A program made the position numbers and the translations under genes. From positions 1 through 13,291 of the forward strand of contig CAZVJY010000031.1 in the NCBI GenBank assembly GCA_964626685.1: a DNA stretch of 13,291 bases. Direction: 5' to 3'. This document shows positions 7,191 to 13,291 of this stretch, one piece after another. The notes below the pieces were generated by a model. It did not search any database and was not told where the DNA came from. It worked only from the letters and a program-made list of their open reading frames with translations. This DNA comes from RGEC01 sp964626685 (GTDB taxonomy: Bacteria > Bacteroidota > Bacteroidia > NS11-12g > UBA955). Within the stretch, counting starts at the first letter, position 1, and every line of letters begins with the position of its first letter.

Positions 7191-10100
7191 TATTTTGCAG
7201 TTACCAGTCGATATATGCCCAGGATTGAGAGTACGGTTGTAGCCCTCATCATGGTTTGATTTAGGAAGCCATCAATAGTGAATGGTTTACGCTGTTTATT
7301 GGCTTCCTCGCGGTTATTTACTACAATGGTACTTCCGGGTTTTACTTTTGGATATACCTTGAAAAGTACATAATTTTTAGTACCGGCTCTTCGACCGTTT
7401 TTGTAAATCACAACCACTTTTTTCTTATCTGATGTATTGGTAAAGCCTCCTCCAAAAAACTGGATGTAAAACTTAGCGCGTTTATTTCGCAGGTAGTAAA
7501 CACCAATATCATTTTGGGTTTGTTTATTGATATCACCAGTTAGATATACAAGGTTATCCGAATACGGAATATAGATATTATCTCCGTCTGCCAAGATATG
7601 ATTGAAGCGTGATTTACTGTCACTTATAGCTTTAAATGTTTTCAGTACGATATCGATGGTATCGCCGGGAGCTCTAACTCTGCGCAACTTACTTCCAGTA
7701 GGGTTGGCATTGGGTTTATATCCGCCGGCCCTTTTAATGATAGAAGCCAACTTGTCGTTTTCAGACTGCAGGGCATAAAAACCCGGGTAGTTGATTGCCC
7801 CGTCTATGTATACAAGCTTCAATGGCATAAAATCGGGGTTTTTACGAACAAACACCTTGTCGAATGGCTGCAGCTGAATATTTACCAGCATGTCGTCAAA
7901 ACTCGGGTTGCTGGTAATGGTGGTATTTAAAACCTGCGGTTTAAGAAACTGATATTTACCATCTTTGAAAAAGAAGTTTCGAACCACTTCTACTGTGGTG
8001 CCTGCTGTAATGAATTCCAGACCACCCGCAGCATCTATCAGGTTTTGGAGAGTCATGTTCTCTGCATACACATATTCGCCTTCGCGACGCACCGGACCAT
8101 AGATAGAAACAGAAAAATCATTTTTCAGCTCGCTAAGGTCAAAAAGCTGCAACACATCATTTTTTTGTAAGACAAAATTATCTTTACTATCAGGGTTATC
8201 GAGTACCTCAGCCAGGTTTACCGTTTTGAGGCTTTGGTAGCCGGTTTGCAGGTCTGTGTGTGTCACAATGGCTCTGGATTTGAAGGTGTTGGTCTCTATA
8301 CCACCGGCCAGGTTAATCAGATCAGTAATGCGGGTGTTTTCGCTGAATGGGAATTTACCCCCCGCTTTCACAGGACCCGTAACTGATAATGTGTAACTGC
8401 GTTTAAAGGCTGTTTTTGAATACACCGTAATTTCATCCTTGGGCATAATCTCAAAATCAAACCATTCAGTTCCAGGCTTTACATCTTCGGGTTTGAAAGG
8501 AATCAATCGCTGATTAAAATTAGCATCGGTACGCATGATGAAACCGCTTTTTTCATCAGCCTCATCATTTAATCCACCCGCCATAAACAACATTTCACCC
8601 AGTTTCAAACCGGCTATAAATTGTTTTTGGAATGGTTTTCGAACAGAGCCGGATATTTTTACGTCATTGAATTTACGCAGATCGGTAAGCCTGTAAATTA
8701 CGATGGTATCCCTGTCTTCCAGTTCCAGATCTGCCGATGTGCCGGGTTTAGCCAGCGCCTCGGCTGGATTAAAGCTGATATACTTTTTTTCGAGTGATTT
8801 GGAGGTTCTTACCAGAAAGCCCCTTTCTGTAAAGGCATCTGAAGTAAGGCCATTGGCATTTTTCAGCATGCTGCTGATACGCATGCCTCTTTTCACTTTA
8901 TAGTGTCCGGGAACCGAAACTGCTCCTGAAATCTGCACCATAAACTGATTGTCGACACCAATAAACTTGATTTCAACGGCTTCACCGCCTGTCATTACAA
9001 AGTTTTTCTTTGCTTTCAGTAAACTGTCATAATTCAGTGAAACAACTTCGTATTCATTGTTGCGAATGCGTTTAACCAAGATGTCCTTCAAAAAAGCATT
9101 TGGCTGCAACCCGCCGGCAAACCGAATTAAATCGGCCATGGTTTCGCCGTTTTTAAGTTCATACTTTCCGGGTCTTCTTACAGCTCCGCTAATGTTAACC
9201 AGATTGGCTACCGGAGCCACGATGATATAATCATTGTTTTGGAGGAACACATCCCGCTGGTGTTTTACGTCGGCATAATACTCATACAAATCAAAGGAAT
9301 CGCGGATTTTTCCGTCCCGCTTGATGTATATATTTCTCACAGATCCAATATCAGTAGGGCCACCCATACTTACCAGCACGTTAAAAGCGCTGTTGGTTGC
9401 AGGCATGGTATAGGTTCCCGGGGTAAATACTTCGCCGAAAATATTGACACTCACCATTCTTGGTCTTGTAACCGTTACAGAAAAGGAAGATTCCTGACCA
9501 CCCAGCCCCAGTCTTGATCCTATCATTTCCCGTGCCTTTTGTAATGAAAGTCCTTTTACAAAAATTTTCTGATACCCTTCTATATCAATACTTCCAGACT
9601 GGCTCACCACATAGGTTTTACTCCAGTACCGGTAACCCCATACTTCCAGTTGAACCTGATCGCCTGTTCCCAGCACGTAGTTATCTGTAACAGCAATTTC
9701 GTCGGTTTTTTGAAAGAATTTGAAACTTCCGTCACGGAAAAACTGGTGTCCGTACACACTGGCTGAAGGGAAGTTTTTCTTGTTGCGGTATTTTTCCAAA
9801 TCCCTTTGCTGTTCTTCAATGATGGCGCGTTCCTGCAAAGCAATCATTTTGAGGTTTTCGGTTTGAATGCGAATGATCTCTTTTTCTTCTTTGCTCAAAA
9901 CAACAGTGTCTTTGGCTTTAAGATAGGCCAGTTCCCGTTCTAGTTTGAGACGCTGGCTTTTCAGGTTCATTTTTTTCAGTTCTAATTCATCCTTTTTTTC
10001 TTTAGGATTGGTGCCTTCTCCGTCCTCATTATCCCCATCAACCGGCTGTGCAGGCTGGTTGCCCTGAGGAGATTGAATCTGAGGCTTTGTGGTGTCTGAA

Positions 10101-10225
10101 GGGGCGCCCATACCGGGCATCATTCCCGGCATCATACCGGGCATCATGGGAAATGTAAACTGAGCTCCGGCATTTCCAGCTCCTAGTACAAATATGATAA
10201 GAACTATTAATATCCGCTTTTTCAC
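7190..10225 (-). CDS. Wza-like polysaccharide export protein with eight SLBB-type repeats
   Basis: This periplasmic/outer-membrane export protein is predicted to form or line the exit path for a surface polysaccharide. It has 1011 residues, far longer than E. coli Wza (about 380). A signal peptide occupies 1-21 (cleavage after AGNAGA). It is followed by a Met/Pro-rich tract (27-40), an acidic linker, and a charged coiled-coil region (about 76-148). The polysaccharide export domain begins at YVLGTGDQVQLEVWG (183-197). Eight SLBB-like repeats, each starting with a pattern like VxISGxVxxPG and ending in a GG-containing helix, begin near 258, 342, 429, 521, 612, 705, 804 and 892; the last is divergent. 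A hydrophobic helix ends the protein (about 993-1008). I see no cysteine anywhere, so it is not a lipoprotein, unlike Wza. The start is GTG, overlapping the rfbA stop by four bases (GTGA). Confidence 0.92.
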   Translation of the reverse strand: MKKRILIVLIIFVLGAGNAGAQFTFPMMPGMMPGMMPGMGAPSDTTKPQIQSPQGNQPAQPVDGDNEDGEGTNPKEKKDELELKKMNLKSQRLKLERELAYLKAKDTVVLSKEEKEIIRIQTENLKMIALQERAIIEEQQRDLEKYRNKKNFPSASVYGHQFFRDGSFKFFQKTDEIAVTDNYVLGTGDQVQLEVWGYRYWSKTYVVSQSGSIDIEGYQKIFVKGLSLQKAREMIGSRLGLGGQESSFSVTVTRPRMVSVNIFGEVFTPGTYTMPATNSAFNVLVSMGGPTDIGSVRNIYIKRDGKIRDSFDLYEYYADVKHQRDVFLQNNDYIIVAPVANLVNISGAVRRPGKYELKNGETMADLIRFAGGLQPNAFLKDILVKRIRNNEYEVVSLNYDSLLKAKKNFVMTGGEAVEIKFIGVDNQFMVQISGAVSVPGHYKVKRGMRISSMLKNANGLTSDAFTERGFLVRTSKSLEKKYISFNPAEALAKPGTSADLELEDRDTIVIYRLTDLRKFNDVKISGSVRKPFQKQFIAGLKLGEMLFMAGGLNDEADEKSGFIMRTDANFNQRLIPFKPEDVKPGTEWFDFEIMPKDEITVYSKTAFKRSYTLSVTGPVKAGGKFPFSENTRITDLINLAGGIETNTFKSRAIVTHTDLQTGYQSLKTVNLAEVLDNPDSKDNFVLQKNDVLQLFDLSELKNDFSVSIYGPVRREGEYVYAENMTLQNLIDAAGGLEFITAGTTVEVVRNFFFKDGKYQFLKPQVLNTTITSNPSFDDMLVNIQLQPFDKVFVRKNPDFMPLKLVYIDGAINYPGFYALQSENDKLASIIKRAGGYKPNANPTGSKLRRVRAPGDTIDIVLKTFKAISDSKSRFNHILADGDNIYIPYSDNLVYLTGDINKQTQNDIGVYYLRNKRAKFYIQFFGGGFTNTSDKKKVVVIYKNGRRAGTKNYVLFKVYPKVKPGSTIVVNNREEANKQRKPFTIDGFLNQTMMRATTVLSILGIYRLVTAK
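10106..10147 (-). repeat. 12-bp tandem repeat encoding MMPG units
   Basis: Within the SLBB protein gene, about three near-identical 12-bp units encode MMPG, followed by MG. The units differ only at synonymous third positions (CCC/CCG, GGT/GGA). The tract lies just after the signal peptide, at residues 27-40 of the precursor. A unit length divisible by three means copy-number changes would preserve the frame, so length variation between strains is possible. Confidence 0.8.
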
Positions 10226-11082
10226 TTTAACAAATTGATTAAGTAATTTCCGTATCCGCTTTTTTGCAGCGGAATGGCAATTTTTTCCAGTTGATTGTTG
10301 TCAATAAATCCGTTACGCCATGCCAGTTCCTCGATACAGCCAATTTTAAGGCCCTGTCTTTCTTCAATCACCTGCACAAATTGCCCTGCTTGCATCAGTG
10401 AAGCAAAAGTTCCGGTATCCAACCAGGCTGTTCCGCGGCTTAACACCTGTACCTTCAGGCGTCCGTTGGCGAGGTATGTTCTGTTTACATCGGTAATTTC
10501 CAATTCGCCCCTGGGTGATGGTTTCAGATTTTTGCTGATTTCAACTACTTCGTTATCATAAAAATATAATCCTGGCACGGCAAAATTGCTTTTGGGTACC
10601 GCCGGTTTTTCTTCGATGGATAAGGCGTTCATGTCAGCATCAAATTCCACCACACCATATCTTTCCGGATCGCTTACGTGGTAGGCAAATACAATTCCGC
10701 CCTGAGGATTGCGGCATTGCTGAAGGGTCTCCATAAGGTCTGAACCGAAGAATATATTGTCGCCCAGTATTAGGCATACACTGTCATTGCCAATAAATTT
10801 TTCTCCCAGAACAAATGCCTGAGCGAGGCCTTCGGGTTTTGGCTGAACACAATATTCAAAGCGACAACCAAGTTGAGAGCCATCGCCAAGGAGTTTCTCA
10901 AAATGAGGAAGATCATGAGGGGTAGAGATAATGAGCACTTCTCTGATTCCAGCCATCAACAGGGTTGACAGCGGATAATACACCATGGGCTTGTCATAAA
11001 CGGGCATAAGCTGTTTACTCATAGCCAGTGTAAGCGGGTGTAGTCTTGTGCCGGAACCTCCGGCCAGTATGATGCCTTTCAT
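10222..11082 (-). CDS. rfbA: Glucose-1-phosphate thymidylyltransferase
   Basis: The enzyme joins glucose 1-phosphate and dTTP to give dTDP-glucose, the first step of dTDP-rhamnose and related deoxysugar synthesis, in the cytoplasm. It has 286 residues, the family norm. The nucleotide-binding start ILAGGSGTRLHPLT (5-18) is followed by SKQLMPVYDKPM with Lys23. QPKPEGLAQAF (80-90) binds the base and sugar, LGDN (106-109) holds the metal Asp, EKP is at 158-160, GELEITDVN is at 192-200, and WLDTGT is at 220-225. All are intact. It is also known as rmlA. The rest of the canonical set (rmlB, rmlC) is not in the window; an RmlD-like gene lies one gene upstream. A perfect promoter-like box precedes the start, and the stop overlaps the GTG start of the SLBB exporter, so it heads a three-gene export unit. 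Confidence 0.95.
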   Translation of the reverse strand: MKGIILAGGSGTRLHPLTLAMSKQLMPVYDKPMVYYPLSTLLMAGIREVLIISTPHDLPHFEKLLGDGSQLGCRFEYCVQPKPEGLAQAFVLGEKFIGNDSVCLILGDNIFFGSDLMETLQQCRNPQGGIVFAYHVSDPERYGVVEFDADMNALSIEEKPAVPKSNFAVPGLYFYDNEVVEISKNLKPSPRGELEITDVNRTYLANGRLKVQVLSRGTAWLDTGTFASLMQAGQFVQVIEERQGLKIGCIEELAWRNGFIDNNQLEKIAIPLQKSGYGNYLINLLK

Positions 11083-11092
11083 GAAACGAGGG

Positions 11093-11100
11093 CAAATATA
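11093..11100 (-). promoter_or_regulatory. Putative -7 box of the rfbA-SLBB-Wzz unit
   Basis: On the reverse strand this is TATATTTG, a perfect TAnnTTTG, 10 nt before the rfbA ATG. No TTTG is seen at -33. A repeated sequence element (11122-11131) lies 21 nt upstream of it, in the place where a -33 element or an activator site would be. Confidence 0.55.
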
Positions 11101-11121
11101 CCGAGGCAGCAGGGCTTGCTA

Positions 11122-11201
11122 TCGGATTTGTCCATGAACTGTAACAATTATTGGACAGAACAAACCTTAATCCGTTCAATCAGGCCATTGGTCGGATTTG
11201 T
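11122..11201. repeat. Two copies of TCGGATTTGT 70 bp apart upstream of rfbA
   Basis: Exact 10-bp direct repeats at 11122-11131 and 11192-11201 lie in the 137-bp gap between rfbA and the desaturase gene. The same gap has TGTCCA (11129-11134) mirrored by TGGACA (11152-11157), and an imperfect dyad pairing CAGAA..AATCCG (11156-11174) with CGGATT..TTCTG (11193-11207). No T-tract follows, so this is not a clear terminator for the desaturase gene. An operator or activator region for rfbA is possible but unproven. Confidence 0.4.
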
Positions 11202-11219
11202 TTTCTGACGGGAATATCA

Positions 11220-12200
11220 TTACAACGGATCTACCCACTTAAAGCGGACAGAAGCAGATGGTACTTTCATCCTCTCGGACAGCCTTTCCAGTCTGGCGGG
11301 CAATGCCATGAGGAAATCACGCGATTTTTCTGCGGTCTCATTTAATCCGCCAAGACTCTCGATGTTCCAGTGTGAAAGCAGCGTTTTCAAAATCTGAATG
11401 TAATCATCGGCGGTGTAAACACCCAATCGCTGTGCTGCATCGGCAAAAGCCTGAAACGATTCACCTACTGCCTGGCCCGACTGCCTCAAGAGATTTGCCG
11501 GCATGGCTATTTTCCGCTTCATCATGTCGGCAAATACTGTGAGTACTTCCGAAGCATCTACGTCAATAATTTTCTTGATAAATTCCCGGTAAGCGAGGTG
11601 GTGGCGCATTTCATCACCGGCAATGGTTCTGCAAAGTTTCTCGAGGTGGTGATTGCCTTTTTCTCTGGCCAGTTCACCCACCCTTTTGTGCGAAATATGT
11701 GTAGCCAGTTCCTGAAAACTGGTGTAGACAAAATTGCGGTAGGGATCTCGGTCCAAACCTATATCAAAACCATCTGTAATCAAGTATTGTGTGCTGATTT
11801 CCACTTCCCTCATATTCACCCTTCCGCTCAGATACAGGTATTTGTTGAGCAAATCACCATGGCGGTTTTCTTCTGCACTCCATTGTCTGATCCAGCTACT
11901 CCAGGCGTTGCCGTTTTCCTGGTCCACACCTTGCACATTCATCAACCAGCTTTCATAGGTTGGGAGGGCTTCTTCGGTTATCATATCACCAATCAGCACA
12001 ACCCAGAAATCGTAGTCAAGATCTTTGGCAGCTTCTTTCAGCTCCTTCACTTTATTGATGAAATTTACCTCTCGGGAATCGGGAAGAAAATCAGACGGTT
12101 GCCATATTTGCTCAACCGGGATAAGGTATTTATCAATAAAGCCGGTAACGTCCTTTTCGAGAGACCGCATTACCTCCATTCGCACATCCAACAAAGACAT
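11220..12200 (-). CDS. Soluble acyl-ACP desaturase (plant stearoyl-ACP desaturase type)
   Basis: This soluble di-iron enzyme introduces a cis double bond into a saturated fatty acid while it is still bound to acyl carrier protein, using oxygen and reduced ferredoxin. It has 326 residues. All six iron ligands known from the castor desaturase can be matched: Glu76 (in GDMITEEALPTY), Glu111 and His114 (in WSAEENRHGDLLNKYLYLSG), Glu164 (in YTSFQELATHISH), and Glu197 and His200 (in GDEMRHHLAY). The spacings 111 to 164 and 164 to 197 equal those in castor. FADMMKRKIAMPA near 224 is also family-typical. There is no transit peptide, as expected in a bacterium. The gene has its own promoter-like box and stands alone between the RmlD-like gene and rfbA. 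Position specificity cannot be deduced from sequence. Confidence 0.93.
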   Translation of the reverse strand: MSLLDVRMEVMRSLEKDVTGFIDKYLIPVEQIWQPSDFLPDSREVNFINKVKELKEAAKDLDYDFWVVLIGDMITEEALPTYESWLMNVQGVDQENGNAWSSWIRQWSAEENRHGDLLNKYLYLSGRVNMREVEISTQYLITDGFDIGLDRDPYRNFVYTSFQELATHISHKRVGELAREKGNHHLEKLCRTIAGDEMRHHLAYREFIKKIIDVDASEVLTVFADMMKRKIAMPANLLRQSGQAVGESFQAFADAAQRLGVYTADDYIQILKTLLSHWNIESLGGLNETAEKSRDFLMALPARLERLSERMKVPSASVRFKWVDPL

Positions 12201-12205
12201 GGGTG

Positions 12206-12213
12206 CAAAGTAA
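12206..12213 (-). promoter_or_regulatory. Possible -7 box for the desaturase gene
   Basis: On the reverse strand this is TTACTTTG, one mismatch from TAnnTTTG, 5 nt before the ATG. It lies in the 68-bp gap after the RmlD-like gene's stop, in the same placement relative to the start codon as for other genes here. Confidence 0.4.
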
Positions 12214-12268
12214 GCCCAATTTGCCTACCGACAAGAAAAATTACCAGTTTTAATTGGCATGACGAAAA

Positions 12269-13174
12269 TCAGACGACTTCCCAGCCGGCCTGTTTGGCTA
12301 CCATGGCAAGCCCCTCATTGAAGCTGTGGGGAGTATATCCCAAATCCCGTTGTGCTTTGGCTATATCCAAACCTGTCATAGGTGGCCTTTTTGCCGGCTG
12401 GTTCAAGGTTTCGCTGCTTACCAGTGAAATATTATCCAGCGAAAAGCCAAAATATTGGGCTACGCGCTCCATCAGCTCATGTATGCCGAAATAATCCGGC
12501 CCAGCAATGTTGTAGATGCCCTGTGCCTCTTTTTGTTGGGCCAGGAAGCAGCCCATGGCCAGGTCTTCTGCAAGCGTTGGGGTTCTGAACTGGTCGTTTA
12601 CCACCTTGGCAGCTGTGCTGTTTTTAAGCGTATTGTAGGCCCACAGAACAATATTGCTTCGGCTTATATCCTGTACTACTCCGTACACCAGCACGGTGCG
12701 TAAGATGGCCCAGTTTTTTGCGTGTTGCATTACCCTTTTTTCGCCTTCCCATTTGCTCCGGCCATAATAGCTGAGCGGGCTGGGTGTTTCATCCTCGGTA
12801 TACATGGGATGCGTGCCGTCGAAAATAAAATCGGTGCTTAGGTGGATGAGTCTAAAGTCCATTTCAGCAGACAACCGGGCAAGGTTTTCTACCGCATCAA
12901 TATTCATTCCATCGCAGCCTTCTTTGTCTGATTCGCAGGCATCCACATTGGTCATGGCAGCGGAATTAATAACCGCTGACGGTTTGTATTTTTCCAGCAA
13001 TGCCCTCATGCAGGCATGGTCTGTGATATCGGCTTCTTCATACACATAGCCGGATTTGACAGGGTGTCGGTTGGGCCCTTTTCCTGTTGCCACAAAAGCA
13101 GTTTCAGGGTGTTTTAGGTATAAATCAGTAAGTTTTTGGCCCAGCAGGCCGTTGGATCCGGTGATGATGACCAT
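12269..13174 (-). CDS. RmlD-like NAD(P)-dependent sugar-nucleotide reductase (extended SDR)
   Basis: This cytoplasmic extended short-chain dehydrogenase belongs to the RmlD-like group. The likely role is reduction of a dTDP-4-keto-sugar, the last step to dTDP-rhamnose, but the group also includes other reductases and non-catalytic relatives. It has 301 residues, the norm for RmlD. The Rossmann motif TGSNGLLG (5-12) starts the protein. INSAAMTNVDACE (69-81) matches the RmlD NAAAxTxVDxAE segment. LSTDFIFDG (112-120) supplies the Ser/Thr, and YYGRSK holds the catalytic Tyr137 and Lys141. The C-terminal half has the substrate region DQFRTPTLAEDLA and GIYNIAGPDYFG. rfbA one gene away supports a sugar-nucleotide role, but rmlB and rmlC are absent from the window. 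I therefore leave the symbol blank. It has a perfect -7 box 7 nt before the ATG. Confidence 0.85.
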   Translation of the reverse strand: MVIITGSNGLLGQKLTDLYLKHPETAFVATGKGPNRHPVKSGYVYEEADITDHACMRALLEKYKPSAVINSAAMTNVDACESDKEGCDGMNIDAVENLARLSAEMDFRLIHLSTDFIFDGTHPMYTEDETPSPLSYYGRSKWEGEKRVMQHAKNWAILRTVLVYGVVQDISRSNIVLWAYNTLKNSTAAKVVNDQFRTPTLAEDLAMGCFLAQQKEAQGIYNIAGPDYFGIHELMERVAQYFGFSLDNISLVSSETLNQPAKRPPMTGLDIAKAQRDLGYTPHSFNEGLAMVAKQAGWEVV

Positions 13175-13181
13175 GGTGATG

Positions 13182-13189
13182 CAAAAGTA
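13182..13189 (-). promoter_or_regulatory. Putative -7 box for the RmlD-like gene
   Basis: On the reverse strand this is TACTTTTG, a perfect TAnnTTTG, ending 7 nt before the ATG. Transcription would begin at or within a few bases of the start codon. No TTTG is visible at -33. Confidence 0.5.
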
Positions 13190-13237
13190 ACAGGAGATTT
13201 GATTTAGTTAACCATGAGGTAAGCCTAAATCATTTTG

Positions 13238-13245
13238 TATTTTTG
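13238..13245 (+). promoter_or_regulatory. Putative -7 box for the rightmost gene
   Basis: TATTTTTG is a perfect TAnnTTTG ending 4 nt before the ATG at 13250. With the usual distance from box to transcription start, the transcript would be leaderless. It shares the 75-bp divergent gap with the promoter of the RmlD-like gene. Confidence 0.5.
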
Positions 13246-13249
13246 CGCC

Positions 13250-13291
13250 ATGAAACTGGTAACCTTTGCACACAACGGGGAAACATCCGTA
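13250..13291 (+). CDS. Probable fumarylacetoacetate hydrolase family protein (partial, first 14 codons)
   Basis: Only MKLVTFAHNGETSV is present before the window ends. This start resembles the N-termini of Bacteroidota fumarylacetoacetate hydrolase family proteins (MKLVTF..NG), which cleave or hydrate diketo acids, but 14 residues are too few for a firm call. A perfect -7 box just before the ATG supports a true gene start here, divergent from the RmlD-like gene. Confidence 0.5.
   Translation, partial: MKLVTFAHNGETSV

Noticed and set aside
12244..12257. Near-palindrome CCAGTTTTAATTGG between the RmlD-like and desaturase genes
   Set aside because: It has central mismatches and no T-tract, is short, and is likely chance in AT-rich intergenic DNA.
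11598..12494. Long plus-strand open frame (298 codons) antisense to the desaturase and RmlD-like genes
   Set aside because: It spans two well-supported opposite-strand genes and the gap between them, has no promoter-like box, and its translation shows no domain. It is a shadow of codon bias in the real genes.

Overview
The window comes from a member of the Bacteroidota, probably a free-living or environmental lineage. Four independent signs support this: a small secreted protein with a type IX secretion (T9SS) C-terminal sorting domain, a TonB-dependent receptor, promoters of the Bacteroidota form TAnnTTTG, and the near absence of Shine-Dalgarno sequences before start codons. No tRNA, rRNA, CRISPR array, transposase, phage gene or integrase is visible. 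The genes are intact and densely packed, and the longest stretch without a gene is only 137 bp, so this looks like ordinary chromosome.

Left part (1-3656, all minus strand): the start of a DUF1653 gene that runs off the window edge, a strong bidirectional hairpin terminator, glyceraldehyde-3-phosphate dehydrogenase (gap) with its own promoter, and a TonB-dependent outer-membrane receptor. Middle part (3682-6134, plus strand): three tightly spaced genes, namely a T9SS-secreted small protein, a two-helix membrane protein with a PH-like tail, and tyrosyl-tRNA synthetase (tyrS). The receptor and the T9SS protein start only 25 bp apart and face away from each other.

Right part (6150-13174, minus strand): a cell-surface polysaccharide block. 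In transcription order it is an RmlD-like sugar-nucleotide reductase, a plant-type soluble acyl-ACP desaturase, glucose-1-phosphate thymidylyltransferase (rfbA/rmlA), a 1011-residue Wza-like export protein with eight SLBB-type repeats, and a Wzz-like chain-length/co-polymerase protein. The last three genes overlap (a 4-bp GTGA junction, then a 1-bp TAATG junction) and form one translationally coupled unit: RmlA makes an activated sugar precursor, and the SLBB and Wzz proteins form the periplasmic and envelope export path. The desaturase and the reductase each have their own promoter-like box. The first 14 codons of a divergent gene, probably of the fumarylacetoacetate hydrolase family, end the window.

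Nothing here is a clearly new system. The features most worth following up are the unusually long, cysteine-free SLBB exporter with its Met/Pro repeat, the repeated placement of TAnnTTTG boxes 4-10 nt before start codons (suggesting leaderless or near-leaderless mRNAs), and the desaturase placed between sugar-nucleotide genes.
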